Of a stretch of 64,000 nt of DNA, positions 8,962 through 19,040 are shown piece after piece (within the stretch, counting starts at the first letter, position 1; each line of letters begins with the position of its first letter). This DNA comes from Grimontia sedimenti (GTDB taxonomy: Bacteria; Pseudomonadota; Gammaproteobacteria; Enterobacterales; Vibrionaceae). Location: NCBI RefSeq assembly GCF_011045095.1, contig NZ_JAALDL010000001.1, positions 186,001 to 250,000 of the forward strand, written 5' to 3'. Both the position numbers and the translations under genes were made by a program. The notes beneath the pieces are model-generated. The model searched no databases and was not told the DNA's origin. It was given only the letters and a program-made list of their open reading frames with translations.

Positions 8962-11900
8962 TTATTGAACTGGCGGTGTCACCTGAGTGACGGTATTGAT
9001 TGCCAGCGGATCACGGGTCGGTTTTGGTAGGTTGAGTGCTTTAACCGCTGCAATACCTGCATCAGTAATACCGCCAGAGTATTGCGGTTCGGCGATACCC
9101 GGCAGAATGTTCGCAACAACACCCGGGTTCCAAGCCTGGAAGAATTCAGTCAGATCAGTTTGAGCAGCATAAGAGGCACAAAGCATCAGGTTGTCGCTCT
9201 TACCCAGCTTTGAGTCAAAACAGGCGTTGGTGCCGCTGACTATCAAGTTTTCTTCTGACGAATTGCGGCTTAAGCGGTGCATCAATGTGTAGAAATTGAA
9301 ACCGTTCATGTCTTCGCGATCGGAATAGAAGGCTGGAATTTCACCTTCCTGATACCAGCTCGACAAAGTGAACTCGGTGTCTGCCCATTCTTTTAGCTGT
9401 GCAAACATCAGCAGGCGTTCACCCGCACCGCCAGCTCCCCAGGCATGTCCATATTCAGCTTTTACGAAATCCGGTGCGATACGGATATCAGCAGCCACAC
9501 GTGGCATATATCCAAGGTGCTTCTGTTGCATATATAGGCCGAGCACGTTGTTGGCCACTTCAGTAGCACCCTCAACAGTGAGCGGTTGTTCTGCGGCATT
9601 GTGCCCGACTTCATGCCAAATCAGCCAGTTGTTCAATGGATCTGTTGGGATGTTTTGACTGTTCGCGTTGAAGCTGCTGTTCATGACCGGATAGCCGGAG
9701 TGGGCGGCACCTATGCTGATGGCAACGTCATTCACAAAGGCGTGTCTGTTGTTGTCGCGTTCGGCATGGGTGACGGCTTTGTTACTGGTTCCAGCCAAGC
9801 CTTCATCACGGGCATAGAAGTCATTCAGGTCTTGAGCAAAAGTGTCTAAGTCAGCAGCGAATTGTTCAATGCCGCCTTCAATATTGGCTGCATTCAGATT
9901 CGCTTTCGGTGCTGTGTAGACAAAGCTGTCTGATACCACATCACCAATTGGTGCTGGGGAATCTTGGTCATGCACCCAGCCACCTTTAGCTGCGTCATAC
10001 AAAGGCGCTGCGACGGTGCCTTCGAACTTGATATCAACGCTTTCGCTATTGCCGCCTGAGACATAGATCAGGCCGCCATAAGGAACAGTAAAGGTACCGA
10101 CCGAATCTACGGTAAAGCTCTTTTGCATGCGCGGTGGGCGTTTCAGTGCCAACTCGTGTTTTTCGCGACCTGTCAGATCATCGTGGAGACCGACGATGAC
10201 CGTTACGGGAGTTGTGTTACCAGATACGGTGACGGTGAACGGCTCATGAGCGACTGCCCAATGACCTGTTGCTTGACGGTTACCCGCATAGTAGGCGACA
10301 ACCTTATTGCTCATATCTAGCGTTAAAGCTCTTCCGGCTGTCCATCCATCAGGTTCCCCGGGGAACTGGCGGATATCCACTTTTACGGCATAGTCCCAGA
10401 ATGAGCGACCCAGCATCAGACGTGTCAGCGGTTTTTCCATGTAGTTCAGCGGGTAACTTGGATTCATCATGCCGCTGTATTGGTTAGCATCAGAACCGTA
10501 AACCATTCCCATGTCGATTAACTGCTTACCCAGATCTTCCGGACATTGCGTGCCTGTTGCACCTTGGTTTTCGGTGTAACAGTTCAAGAACTGGGTGAAC
10601 CGTTCGAAGCCTAACTCGTCATCAATACCTGATTGATAGCGATAGTCGAGGTCATTCCAAAGCCACACTGACATATTGCTGTATATGCGGTTTAGATCGA
10701 CGCTGCTTAAGCGTTCGCCTTGGTTGCCGCTAGTGCGGAAGTAGCGTTCATGCTGATATAGGCGTTCAATGTTGGTGCCTAGATCAGCTGCTTTGATCAT
10801 GGCTTTCGCTTCTTCCGTGCCCAAATCCAGCTTGGAGTAGATAGGGCGTGCCATACCTCCTGTCAGTGGAATGCCATTACCCGGGCGATACTCGAGGCAG
10901 TTGATCTCATAGTGGTAGTTTGGCAGCGAGCATTCTTCGTAAGTACGTTTACCGTTGATGGCGAACTTATCCAGTAAATCATCAATAGCTTTACGAAGCG
11001 ATTTTGTATCGACAACTGGCTCACCGTTGGATACATCAATTTTTCCGTTGTCATCGCGAACAAAATGGTCTTCTTCCCGGATAAACGCTTTAACGGTTAC
11101 ATCGTTACCTTCGGCATCTTTATCCATGTAGTAAGCGGTTTCGAGACTTGGTGTGCCATCCGGTTTGTTTTCCAGAATATGGTCCCAGGTGACATTGCCC
11201 TCTTCGTCGATATTGTAAGGCAGTTTTGGTTGTTCACCTTCTCCACCAGTAACAGCGGCATAACGCTCAATGATGTAAAGGCCATACTCGCGATTTGAGC
11301 GCACGCGGTCAGCATATCCATCGTTTGGTCCATTGCCGTTTGGTACAACAGATTCGCCCATACCAAACGCAATACCGGCTGCATCCAAAAGTCGACCCAG
11401 TTCACCTGCATTATTGGTCGCTCTGACGGTTTCCATTACCAGAATGCTGCCGCCTTTGGTTACGTACTCAATCAATGCGTTTACGTCTTCTTGTGACAGT
11501 TTCGGACTGGCCGTATTGGCGGTATGTGGTGGAAGGTAAACATCTCCCGTTCTACCGTTGTAATCAAAGCCGTTCAGTATCAGCAGCGGCATGTCGGCAG
11601 GGTTTAGGTTTTCAAAGCTACTGAGTTGAACCGTTTCCGCGTTAAATTCTTCAGCTATTTGATACTCAACTTGGTGGCCCAGCGTGATGCCGGCCCGCGT
11701 GAAATATACATGAGGAATATTGGTACCTACCTGAATGCGTTCGCCAGCCTGACGATTAGTGAGGTAGCGAATGACGTTGTTGAAGAAATGCTTCATGTCA
11801 TCGCCATCTTTCTCGCTGGTGCATTCTGTGCCGCCATTCCATGAATAGTTGGTTGGGCAAACCAGAATCGAGTTGTAGCGGGCATTACCCATCACCATGA

Positions 11901-13500
11901 TTTTACCTTCACCCAACTCGCCAATACTGACGAACGGTAGGCCATAGGTAGCGGTGTTTTTGCCCGCTAAATCAGGTGTCACTTGAGAAGGCTTTTCGGT
12001 GATGTACGCGAGGCCTCGTTCGTCATAGGCTTTCTTGTCACCAAAGGAGATCCAGTAGTTGTTGTCGTTACGCGCCATCATCACCGGGAAGGCCGTATTA
12101 CTGATGTTAACGGCAGCCTGACCTCGAGCAGTCCCAACACTGCCATAGAACCATGTGGCATCAGCGAATACGTGGAACTTTTCCACCTTGTCCCAACCTG
12201 CTTCTATACCCCACAGTTTGTTGATGTCAGCTTCGATGTTGGCTAAATCGTCAGTGACAACACGCACTGTTTGCGTTGATTTAAAGCGGTATGTGTGAGT
12301 GTTACAGGAGGCACCACAGATCGCCTGATCGATTTGAGCGGCAATACCAGTTTCAAACTGTTCTTCGAACTCTGCAGGGACAACTTTTGATGTCCCGTCA
12401 CCGATGAAAAGCTCAGTATCAATGTCACTCAATGAGAGTGAAATCGCCTCGTTAATGACGTTTGGATATTGGGCAAAAATGCCAGTGACGCTATCGGTCA
12501 ACACTAATGTCTCAGACTGCTTTTGTGCGTAGCGCTGAACCAGTGATTCGGCATTTCGCCCGCGTTGTTCAACACCAAGGTCGGTCAGTAAAAACTCGGT
12601 TTTGTTGCCACGGAACCCGCCCAACTCAAAGGTGTCGATACCAAAGGAGATAGCATCTCCCCATACGAATTCAAATTCGCCAAGCTCATTGGTTTTTCCG
12701 CGTGAAGATCGGCTGAAATAAGAAAGCCCCTGAACAGGCAAACCAGCTGAATCTCTAATGACAGCTTTAGAAAGGATGACTTCAGCAGGCTTGTACTGAT
12801 AAGCCTCTTCCGCATTGGCAGAAACAAAACTTGCGTTCAGGTTGGTTGATGTACCTGGAGACACTTCCGGTTCCACGTCTGGAATATGGGTTGATGGAAG
12901 TTTGTCGACAAGGTTTTCTTCAGCAGGTTTCTCAGCGATAAGTTGGTCAAACTCTTCAGCAGCCAAAGTCAGATCATTTTCATAGATGGCAGAGAATGCC
13001 AGCTTATCCTGAGTGGTGGTCAGTGAAATATCGATTTGGTTGCCGTGCGAGGGAGAAACGGTATTCAGAAGGGCAATGGCATTGCGTGCCTTTTCCGGTT
13101 GGTTTTCAAATTCAATGGCATCAGCAAGGTTTAGCCGATGACGCGAGGGCGAGATAGTGGATGAACGTGTTGGGATATCGTCAAATACGTTGTCGAATGT
13201 CGCCAGCACTGTGCCTTCATAATCACAGGTGATCACGTCATTTTGTGAGAATTCAAACTGATCTGCGGGCGCGCCGTTACAGGTGATTGAATCACCAAAT
13301 ACGCGGTTTCCGTCTAATGAAAACTCACCTGCAATCATTGGGTCTGGAACGCCGATTTCCGGCAAACCATCAGGCCCCTCACCAGGCAGTGCGGGAGATG
13401 GGATTTCGGTTTCTATATCAGGCTGAACAAACTGGGTGTCATCGTTACAGCCAGCAAGCGCTGCAAAAATCAATACTGAGAGTAGCTTCTTTTTATGCAT
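8962..13500 (-). CDS. acfD: AcfD/SslE-like lipoprotein with M60-type metalloprotease domain
   Basis: This large lipoprotein (1512 residues) resembles Vibrio AcfD and E. coli SslE/YghJ, a surface-exposed or type II-secreted mucin-degrading protease family. The start at 13500 gives a lipoprotein signal with lipobox LAGC (Cys18). An in-frame ATG at 13566 would place 22 residues before the signal and is unlikely. The N-terminal third is an Asp/Glu-rich region. The C-terminal part holds the M60-like gluzincin motif HEVGH (about residues 1296-1300; coding bases about 9600-9614 on the minus strand), followed by Glu residues in VEGATEV that could supply the third zinc ligand. The length is close to V. 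cholerae AcfD. It is convergent with the T6SS operon and stands alone, with no other acf genes visible. Confidence 0.9.
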   Translation of the reverse strand: MHKKKLLSVLIFAALAGCNDDTQFVQPDIETEIPSPALPGEGPDGLPEIGVPDPMIAGEFSLDGNRVFGDSITCNGAPADQFEFSQNDVITCDYEGTVLATFDNVFDDIPTRSSTISPSRHRLNLADAIEFENQPEKARNAIALLNTVSPSHGNQIDISLTTTQDKLAFSAIYENDLTLAAEEFDQLIAEKPAEENLVDKLPSTHIPDVEPEVSPGTSTNLNASFVSANAEEAYQYKPAEVILSKAVIRDSAGLPVQGLSYFSRSSRGKTNELGEFEFVWGDAISFGIDTFELGGFRGNKTEFLLTDLGVEQRGRNAESLVQRYAQKQSETLVLTDSVTGIFAQYPNVINEAISLSLSDIDTELFIGDGTSKVVPAEFEEQFETGIAAQIDQAICGASCNTHTYRFKSTQTVRVVTDDLANIEADINKLWGIEAGWDKVEKFHVFADATWFYGSVGTARGQAAVNISNTAFPVMMARNDNNYWISFGDKKAYDERGLAYITEKPSQVTPDLAGKNTATYGLPFVSIGELGEGKIMVMGNARYNSILVCPTNYSWNGGTECTSEKDGDDMKHFFNNVIRYLTNRQAGERIQVGTNIPHVYFTRAGITLGHQVEYQIAEEFNAETVQLSSFENLNPADMPLLILNGFDYNGRTGDVYLPPHTANTASPKLSQEDVNALIEYVTKGGSILVMETVRATNNAGELGRLLDAAGIAFGMGESVVPNGNGPNDGYADRVRSNREYGLYIIERYAAVTGGEGEQPKLPYNIDEEGNVTWDHILENKPDGTPSLETAYYMDKDAEGNDVTVKAFIREEDHFVRDDNGKIDVSNGEPVVDTKSLRKAIDDLLDKFAINGKRTYEECSLPNYHYEINCLEYRPGNGIPLTGGMARPIYSKLDLGTEEAKAMIKAADLGTNIERLYQHERYFRTSGNQGERLSSVDLNRIYSNMSVWLWNDLDYRYQSGIDDELGFERFTQFLNCYTENQGATGTQCPEDLGKQLIDMGMVYGSDANQYSGMMNPSYPLNYMEKPLTRLMLGRSFWDYAVKVDIRQFPGEPDGWTAGRALTLDMSNKVVAYYAGNRQATGHWAVAHEPFTVTVSGNTTPVTVIVGLHDDLTGREKHELALKRPPRMQKSFTVDSVGTFTVPYGGLIYVSGGNSESVDIKFEGTVAAPLYDAAKGGWVHDQDSPAPIGDVVSDSFVYTAPKANLNAANIEGGIEQFAADLDTFAQDLNDFYARDEGLAGTSNKAVTHAERDNNRHAFVNDVAISIGAAHSGYPVMNSSFNANSQNIPTDPLNNWLIWHEVGHNAAEQPLTVEGATEVANNVLGLYMQQKHLGYMPRVAADIRIAPDFVKAEYGHAWGAGGAGERLLMFAQLKEWADTEFTLSSWYQEGEIPAFYSDREDMNGFNFYTLMHRLSRNSSEENLIVSGTNACFDSKLGKSDNLMLCASYAAQTDLTEFFQAWNPGVVANILPGIAEPQYSGGITDAGIAAVKALNLPKPTRDPLAINTVTQVTPPVQ

Positions 13501-13927
13501 TCTTGTTCTCTTAAACCGCTGTGCGGCAGTCGTTAAACTTTTAGGTCTACGTAATAAAAACGGCACGTTTTACTTCAAAATTAAACATCAGACGAGAACT
13601 AATTACGGGAATCTGAATGAATGCACTCTTTATGTCCATATTGAAGAGTTAAGCTTCGCAATTAAATGTAAATGTTGCAGATTAAGAATTTATTTTCGAT
13701 GGCTTTTTACTCTTCATTGATGATGATTTCATGATCTTTGGTGCTGAAAAGGTGAATGAGTGATATTGGCTAAACAGTTTTTCGTGATGTAGGCAGCAAT
13801 CTGGGAATATATTCGTTGAGCAATATGGTATATGCGATTTTTTGCGCTAGTGGTTTCTATAACTATCTGTAATATCTAAACAATTGATATTTTACTTAAT
13901 TAAAAGTTATAAAAATCGAGGGGATCG
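13501..13927. other. AT-rich intergenic region between divergent acfD and an unknown gene
   Basis: This 427-bp gap between divergent genes contains no supported reading frame. It is clearly AT-richer than its surroundings, especially 13840-13917, and should hold the promoters for acfD (minus) and the 263-residue gene (plus). A TTGATA / 17 bp / TTATAA match sits at 13884-13912. A start site from it would fall on the GAGGGG ribosome-binding site of the next gene, so I do not call it as a promoter. Confidence 0.6.
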
Positions 13928-14719
13928 ATGTCTGTTCTAGAAGCTGAGCAACAAATAAGTGACGAGTCGAATGAGAGTGCAGAACAAACGAGATTGAGAG
14001 ATAAAGTCCGTCAAAAATGGGCTCGAATGATTGCTGTTGTCTCCATCGTCGCTATTGCCTTAGGTGGCTTAAACGACACTTTTGATGCGATTGAGAAAAT
14101 CTACAACCTAACACTTTCTCAATTTACCGATATTCCGTCGCACAATAAGCTGAATCGAATTTACATTCGAGCTTCTGAAGGCGTGCTCGAAGAGACGTTT
14201 GGTGCGCCGGTTTATATCAAAGAGAATAAGAGCGGAGAGCAGATAAAGTATTATCACGATAGTCGGTTCATCTTATCTGTGATTACGAAAAATGGCGCCA
14301 TTGCCGCGTTTCTTGTGTTCCCCGAAGATGGGTTTATTCCTGATACACGTGAGCACTCAGGTGGTGAGTTACTGATGGAGCGTGTGCTTTCAAACAATGA
14401 AGAAGTGATTGATATTCGGGTGAGCTATTCACGTTCGGTCAGTTATTATTTGGAAGAAAACCCAACGGGTGAATACAGCAATTTATATAGTTCTGTTGCT
14501 GGCTTTAGTGAATATCACGAGCCTCTGGATATTGAGAAGAGGAGGCTGTTATTTGAGCTTTCTGACGCCATTATTCTTGAAGAGTACATCAAAGAGAAAG
14601 CCGTCGCTTTAAGGGAAAATGTCACGCCAAATTTTTACGGATATAGCACGCAAGGTCTAGAATCGTTAGAGCAAGCGATTTTAACATTGACGGAATATCG
14701 CTTGATTAGCAAACAATAA
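13928..14719 (+). CDS. Unknown protein with one N-terminal membrane span
   Basis: This 263-residue protein is not firmly recognised. A charged cytosolic N-terminus (about 1-37, rich in Glu/Ser/Arg) precedes one membrane span (MIAVVSIVAIALGGL, about 37-52). A soluble domain of about 200 residues follows, which contains RASEGVLEETFGAPVYIK and an aromatic, Tyr-rich middle. The layout recalls a family annotated as ETEC_3214-domain proteins; that is recalled similarity, not a search result. The start is supported by GAGGGG at 13918-13923. The gene stands alone, is divergent from acfD, and is followed by a strong terminator. No enzymatic motif is visible. Confidence 0.75.
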   Translation: MSVLEAEQQISDESNESAEQTRLRDKVRQKWARMIAVVSIVAIALGGLNDTFDAIEKIYNLTLSQFTDIPSHNKLNRIYIRASEGVLEETFGAPVYIKENKSGEQIKYYHDSRFILSVITKNGAIAAFLVFPEDGFIPDTREHSGGELLMERVLSNNEEVIDIRVSYSRSVSYYLEENPTGEYSNLYSSVAGFSEYHEPLDIEKRRLLFELSDAIILEEYIKEKAVALRENVTPNFYGYSTQGLESLEQAILTLTEYRLISKQ

Positions 14720-14725
14720 AGAAAG

Positions 14726-14754
14726 GAGCCCGCGTTACGCGGGCTCTTTTCTTT
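14726..14754. terminator. Bidirectional intrinsic terminator
   Basis: A stem GAGCCCGCG (14726-14734) / CGCGGGCTC (14738-14746) with a 3-nt loop is followed by TTTTCTTT. On the other strand the stem is followed by a TTTCTTT run. It lies between the convergent 13928-14719 gene and kdgM-like gene and can serve both. Confidence 0.88.
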
Positions 14755-14761
14755 ATATCTA

Positions 14762-15433
14762 TTAAAAACTCAACGACGCACCGAATACAAATGCATTGTT
14801 GGTGTTATCACCTTGGTTGCGATACTCAAAGTATGGCTGAACACCGTTACGGGTCCAGGTTGCGCGAAGCTCGTGGTCCATGCTGTGGTCTTTTGCATCG
14901 CCTTTAGCATCGTAGTCACCAGCATACATGTACACATTGTTGTAGCTTAGTGCGACATCGCTGTTTACCGCGTATGCGATACGGGTGTCGAAGCGCCAGT
15001 CGGTGTCATTACCACTTTCTTCATGGATGTGAGCACGGGTACGGTTGCTGATCTGCACGCCGTTATCGAAGTTGTATCCGATTTTCACCAATGGACGGTA
15101 CTGGATTGTATCGCCTTCATGCAGAAGGTGCTGGTAACCTGCAGCGACCCAAAGGTTTTCGTTGATGTTGAAGGACTGTTCACCGCCAAGCGTTACGTAT
15201 GCAGAATCAGCGTCGTATACTTCGCCAATCTGAATGCCGTCAAACTCTGTATAGAGGGTAAAACCACCCATATCGTTGTTAAAGGTATGGCCTGCTTCTA
15301 ATGTTGAAGTGGCATCTGAACCATGCATTTTGTCGCCATGACTGTGGAACTGCAGGTTACCGGTGACGTAAGAAGAAGCCATAGCGCCTTGAGCCATAAA
15401 AAGTGCGGCAGAAGCAATAACAACACGTTTCAT
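14762..15433 (-). CDS. KdgM-family outer-membrane oligosaccharide channel
   Basis: This 223-residue outer-membrane protein resembles the KdgM/NanC family of small monomeric 12-stranded porins for acidic oligosaccharides such as oligogalacturonate. A signal peptide of about 19 residues ends at AQGAMA. The rest consists of alternating beta-strand segments and ends in a C-terminal Phe (GASLSF), the usual outer-membrane insertion signal. The ATG at 15433 has AGGAG (minus strand, 15440-15444) and a perfect small hairpin just upstream. No pectin or uronate catabolic genes lie nearby, so the substrate is open. The window shows nothing that proves oligogalacturonate transport. Confidence 0.75.
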   Translation of the reverse strand: MKRVVIASAALFMAQGAMASSYVTGNLQFHSHGDKMHGSDATSTLEAGHTFNNDMGGFTLYTEFDGIQIGEVYDADSAYVTLGGEQSFNINENLWVAAGYQHLLHEGDTIQYRPLVKIGYNFDNGVQISNRTRAHIHEESGNDTDWRFDTRIAYAVNSDVALSYNNVYMYAGDYDAKGDAKDHSMDHELRATWTRNGVQPYFEYRNQGDNTNNAFVFGASLSF

Positions 15434-15448
15434 AAAATATCTCCTGAA

Positions 15449-15466
15449 TGGGATTAAACAATCCCA
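15449..15466 (-). promoter_or_regulatory. 5'-leader hairpin of the kdgM-like gene
   Basis: A perfect 7-bp hairpin TGGGATT (15449-15455), loop of 4, AATCCCA (15460-15466) sits directly upstream of the AGGAG ribosome-binding site on the minus strand. It may stabilise the mRNA or be a small-RNA/Hfq-type control site. Porin mRNAs are frequent small-RNA targets, but no specific regulator can be named. Confidence 0.4.
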
Positions 15467-15699
15467 AAAGTTAAACGGGGCTCTTCGCGCTATTTCTGAG
15501 GGATGGTCGGTGCGTAAAATGAGTGACCACCACGCTTATATTTATCAGCCGTCAATAATTGTTTAGAGCTGTAAATCCCTGCGTTTTTCTTTCCCTTGTA
15601 AATAGCGAGACAATCAGAGCACCCAAGCGTTAAAAACGAAAGTTGGGTCTAACAACTTGTTTCGTATGCAAAGTAATGGATGAAACTTAACGCTTCCTG

Positions 15700-15716
15700 A
15701 ATAACTTTTCGGTATT
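15700..15716. promoter_or_regulatory. LysR-type operator-like site (copy 1 of 3)
   Basis: The sequence AATA-ACTTTTCGG-TATT has a 9-bp core flanked by inverted 4-bp arms and fits the T-N11-A geometry of LysR-family sites. The same core occurs at 51484-51500 and, in reverse orientation, at 59141-59160, each beside a LysR gene and a TRAP or catabolic operon. Here it is 267 bp upstream of the kdgM start. Confidence 0.5.
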
Positions 15717-15838
15717 GGAGATACTATAAATCTGTGAATTACCTCACCTTAAAAGCGAAGCGAAAATTGATGAGTGTCATTGGTGTTGGAAGGCGATGTG
15801 TGGTTTGAGAACGCGGGAATACCCCAAATATGAAGTAC

Positions 15839-15869
15839 AAAAAAGGCCAGACGTCTGTCTGGCCTTTTT
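15839..15869 (-). terminator. rhlE intrinsic terminator
   Basis: A stem GGCCAGAC (15845-15852) / GTCTGGCC (15857-15864) with a 4-nt loop is flanked by six A and five T residues. On the minus strand it reads as stem plus T6, about 60 bp past the rhlE stop. Confidence 0.85.
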
Positions 15870-15927
15870 CCCAAAATTTGCTGAATCCTGCATCTTAGGG
15901 ATGTTTTGGGATAGGGTTATTCGCGAA

Positions 15928-17454
15928 TCAGTAATTGCCCCAACTGACTTTTACGCTGTCGCCAGAAGATTTTCGGCGCGATTGGTTGGGTTTGCGACTA
16001 TTCGGTTTGTTTGCATTCCCTTTGTTGCCATTGCTGTTCGCATTGCCAGCGCGGCGTGGCTTACCTTCACCATTGTTCGTGCGATTGCCAGTATTGTTAC
16101 CCGCTGGCTTTTGGCCTTGCTGTCCGCCATTACGAGGCTTACCTTTATACGGCTTTTTCTTCTGTGGCGCTTTATCAGTTTTTGGCTGACCGTCTTTGGC
16201 TTTTGCTGTGCCGGATTTTGGCGCCGCCTTTGCTTCACCATTTTGTGCTTTTGGCTTCTTAGGCTTTTTCGGTTTCTTTGGTTTGATAGGGCGAGTATCC
16301 AGCGCTTTTTCTGACAGCGCATTGGTTGGCTTGAAGCCTTCCAGTTCCTCACGGCGTAGAAGCTGCTGAATCAGACGCTCGATGCCAAACAGATCGTCCG
16401 CTTCATCCACACACACCAATGAAACCGCTTTGCCAGGCTCACCCGCACGACCGGTACGGCCAATTCGGTGAACGTAATCTTCAGCAACATGCGGAATTTC
16501 AAAGTTCACCACTTGTGGCAGCTGTGGAATATCGATACCACGGGCAGCAATGTCGGTTGCAACCAGCACGCGAACATCTCCCGATTTAAAATCTGCCAGC
16601 GCTTTGGTACGGGCGCTTTGGCTTTTATTTCCGTGAATCGGTGCGGCGGTAATGCCTTCATCGTTCAGGAAGTGGGAAAGCTTGTTGGCGCCGTGCTTGG
16701 TGCGGGTGAATACCAGTACCTGTTTCCAGTCGCCATCTTTAATCAGCTTTGCCAGCATCGCCGGTTTCTTTTTCTTGTCCGCAGGGTAAATCCACTGCTC
16801 TACAGTGCGTGCTGTTGAGTTCGCAGGTGTTACTGAAATCTCGACAGGGTTGTTCAGCAGACCTTTGGCCAGATCGCGGATTTCATCTGAGAAAGTCGCA
16901 GAAAACAGCAGGTTCTGGCGGTTCTTCGGCAGCAGGTCGAGGATCTTTTTAATGTCGCGGAAGAAACCCATGTCCAGCATGCGGTCTGCTTCGTCCAGCA
17001 CCAGTACTTCAAGTTGCGAAAATTTCACTGCGTTTTGCTGGTACAAATCAAGCAGACGACCTGGTGTTGCCACCAGAATATCTGTGCCTTTACGCAGGTT
17101 CATCATTTGCGGGTTAATCTTCACACCACCGAAAACCACGCTGGAGCGCAGACGAAGGTGACGGCTGTATACTACTGCGTTTTCGTGGATTTGTGCAGCC
17201 AGTTCGCGTGTTGGCGTTAGGATCAGCGCACGAATATGGTTTGGACGAGTACGCGAACCTTCGCTCAATCGCTCAAGGATCGGCAGCACGAAGCCCGCAG
17301 TTTTACCTGTACCAGTCTGCGCAGCGGCCATGACATCCTTTCCTTCCAGAACAGCAGGGATTGCCTGAGCCTGAATTGGAGATGGCGTGTCGTAACCTTT
17401 TTCCTGAATAGCACGGAGGATTGGCGCAGAAAGACCTAGATCGGTAAAACCCAT
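15928..17454 (-). CDS. rhlE: RhlE-type DEAD-box ATP-dependent RNA helicase
   Basis: This 508-residue cytosolic RNA helicase of the RhlE group acts in ribosome assembly and RNA remodelling. It shows the Q motif (about residues 3-32), motif [10 protein letters not shown] (44-52), motif Ia PTRELA (81-86), motif II DEAD (154-157), motif III SAT (185-187) and motif [12 protein letters not shown] (329-338). From about residue 388 a very basic low-complexity tail follows. It has [10 protein letters not shown] repeats, then Gly/Asn/Gln/Arg-rich sequence, which is normal for RNA-anchoring tails of this group. The gene is monocistronic, with its own terminator. Confidence 0.95.
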   Translation of the reverse strand: MGFTDLGLSAPILRAIQEKGYDTPSPIQAQAIPAVLEGKDVMAAAQTGTGKTAGFVLPILERLSEGSRTRPNHIRALILTPTRELAAQIHENAVVYSRHLRLRSSVVFGGVKINPQMMNLRKGTDILVATPGRLLDLYQQNAVKFSQLEVLVLDEADRMLDMGFFRDIKKILDLLPKNRQNLLFSATFSDEIRDLAKGLLNNPVEISVTPANSTARTVEQWIYPADKKKKPAMLAKLIKDGDWKQVLVFTRTKHGANKLSHFLNDEGITAAPIHGNKSQSARTKALADFKSGDVRVLVATDIAARGIDIPQLPQVVNFEIPHVAEDYVHRIGRTGRAGEPGKAVSLVCVDEADDLFGIERLIQQLLRREELEGFKPTNALSEKALDTRPIKPKKPKKPKKPKAQNGEAKAAPKSGTAKAKDGQPKTDKAPQKKKPYKGKPRNGGQQGQKPAGNNTGNRTNNGEGKPRRAGNANSNGNKGNANKPNSRKPNQSRRKSSGDSVKVSWGNY

Positions 17455-17710
17455 AAATTAACTTCTCGGTAAGTGAGTGCCCAAAAGCAGGCTTGGTCGG
17501 CAAGTGTGCCGAAGACTGGGACAAAGGGGCGCTATTCTGCGCTTTTACCTTGGATAGGGCAATGAATATATGAAAATGGCTGGATTAGGTATATGTATGT
17601 GACGATTTACGCCAAACATCAATCGTAAATACTGGCACTGCATCAAGGATAAGACGTTGACGATCAGTGCGCTAGATATACTCAGTTGAATATCCATCCG
17701 GACCTATCCT

Positions 17711-19027
17711 ATGCAGAAACCTTCCCATTTACTTATCGCATGCAATGAATGTGGATTAGTTTCTGCCATTCCTAATATGGAAGGAAGCAGTAAAGCGAGT
17801 TGTCCTCGATGCGGGCATACGCTGGTTCGTCAGGTGGAAGGCAGTCCGGCGAAAGTGCAGGCTTACGGTATTTCCTGTCTGGTTATGCTCACGCTCAGTT
17901 GCGTATTTCCTTTTATGTCTTTCAGTGCCAGTGGTATCAGCAACAACATTTCGTTGATGGATGTGCTGGAGGTTTTTCATACCTTTGACAACAATGCTCT
18001 CGCTGCCATGTTGCTCATCACAATCATTGTTTTGCCAGCCATATACATCAGTCTGGTGATGTTCCTTTTTCACGTTGCCAGCAAATCTTCAAAGGGAAGG
18101 GGTGTCAACACACGGCCTTCACTGTTGAAACAACTTAGCCGCTTGGTATTTCGCGTAGAGATTTGGCTGCTGGTAGACATCTTTCTGGTGGGGGTAATTG
18201 TCAGTCTGGTGAAGATTGCCGCACTGGCAGACGTTGAGCTGGGCGCTGCTTTCTGGGCTTACTGTGCTTACTGTGCGCTGGTGGTGTTTTTCTCCCGGGC
18301 GATTGATAAAGAATGGCTTTGGGAAAACCTGTTTCCCTCGTATCCCACCGGCAAAGTGAAACCGGGAGACACTCATCTTTCTGGCAACCATGTTGCCTGT
18401 CGGGTGTGTCAGCAAATCAACGACCCACACCACAAGCATTGCCAGCGTTGCGACAGTCGATTACACCCATACAACCCCGACATGAATATTGGCTGGGCAT
18501 GGTCATTTCTTATCAGTGCGATCATCTTCTACGTGCCTGCCAACCTTTACCCCATGATGTATACCGTGAGCCTCGGCAGCACCGAACGCTCAACCATCAT
18601 GGATGGAGTCATTCTGCTTTGGAACCTCGGTTCTTACCCCATAGCGGCCATTATTTTTATTGCGAGTGTTTTCGTGCCGATGACCAAAATGCTCATCATG
18701 ATTTGGCTATTAAGGGCGGAAAAGCAAGGGAAGGAAGATGACACTAATGCGTTGAAGAAACTGAAGTATTACCGATTTACCGAATTGATTGGCCGCTGGT
18801 CGATGATTGATGTGTTCGTTGTCGCCATCCTTTCTGCGTTGGTCAACTTAAAGGGTTTGATGAGTATCAGCCCTGGCCCCGCCGCATTTTATTTTGCCTT
18901 GGTGGTTTTCTTTACCATGTGTGCCGCTTTGATTTTTGACCCTCGTGTGTTCTGGGGCCCACTTAGACACCGTGACCATGCGGCAAGCCCACCAGTCTTA
19001 CCAAGCGCTGCACAACCACAAGAATAA
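17711..19027 (+). CDS. pqiA: PqiA, inner-membrane subunit of the Pqi lipid-transport system
   Basis: This 438-residue integral membrane protein is made of two PqiA domains, each with about four membrane spans. It has two zinc-ribbon-like motifs: CNECG...CPRCG at about residues 10-36, and CRVCQ...CQRCD at about 232-256. PqiA works with the MCE protein PqiB and lipoprotein PqiC in phospholipid trafficking between inner and outer membranes, and the family is known for induction by paraquat and envelope stress. It is followed by pqiB after 13 bp. The 256-bp gap to divergent rhlE should contain its promoter; the best -35-like TTGACG (17657-17662) has a poor spacer to TATACT, so I do not call it. 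Confidence 0.93.
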   Translation: MQKPSHLLIACNECGLVSAIPNMEGSSKASCPRCGHTLVRQVEGSPAKVQAYGISCLVMLTLSCVFPFMSFSASGISNNISLMDVLEVFHTFDNNALAAMLLITIIVLPAIYISLVMFLFHVASKSSKGRGVNTRPSLLKQLSRLVFRVEIWLLVDIFLVGVIVSLVKIAALADVELGAAFWAYCAYCALVVFFSRAIDKEWLWENLFPSYPTGKVKPGDTHLSGNHVACRVCQQINDPHHKHCQRCDSRLHPYNPDMNIGWAWSFLISAIIFYVPANLYPMMYTVSLGSTERSTIMDGVILLWNLGSYPIAAIIFIASVFVPMTKMLIMIWLLRAEKQGKEDDTNALKKLKYYRFTELIGRWSMIDVFVVAILSALVNLKGLMSISPGPAAFYFALVVFFTMCAALIFDPRVFWGPLRHRDHAASPPVLPSAAQPQE

Positions 19028-19040
19028 GAGATAAAAACGT

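Larger units (their letters stand above)
15434..15927. other. Control region between kdgM-like gene and the end of rhlE
   Basis: This 494-bp segment has no supported gene. It holds the leader hairpin of kdgM (15449-15466), a hairpin ACCCAA (15621-15626) / TTGGGT (15643-15648) with an inner CGTT/AACG pairing, the LysR-type operator-like site at 15700-15716, and the rhlE terminator (15839-15869). An open frame at 15796-16314 on the plus strand is antisense to rhlE and is not a gene. Confidence 0.6.

Noticed and set aside
13884-13913. Sigma-70 promoter before the 263-residue gene
   Set aside because: Transcription would begin on top of the ribosome-binding site, leaving it out of the mRNA.
16260-16300. 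Tandem repeat coding KPK units as a mobile or CRISPR-like repeat
   Set aside because: It is a short in-frame low-complexity stretch in the basic tail of RhlE, normal for this helicase group.
15796-16314. 172-residue plus-strand open frame
   Set aside because: It runs through the rhlE terminator and is antisense to the low-complexity rhlE tail; composition is a mirror of that tail.
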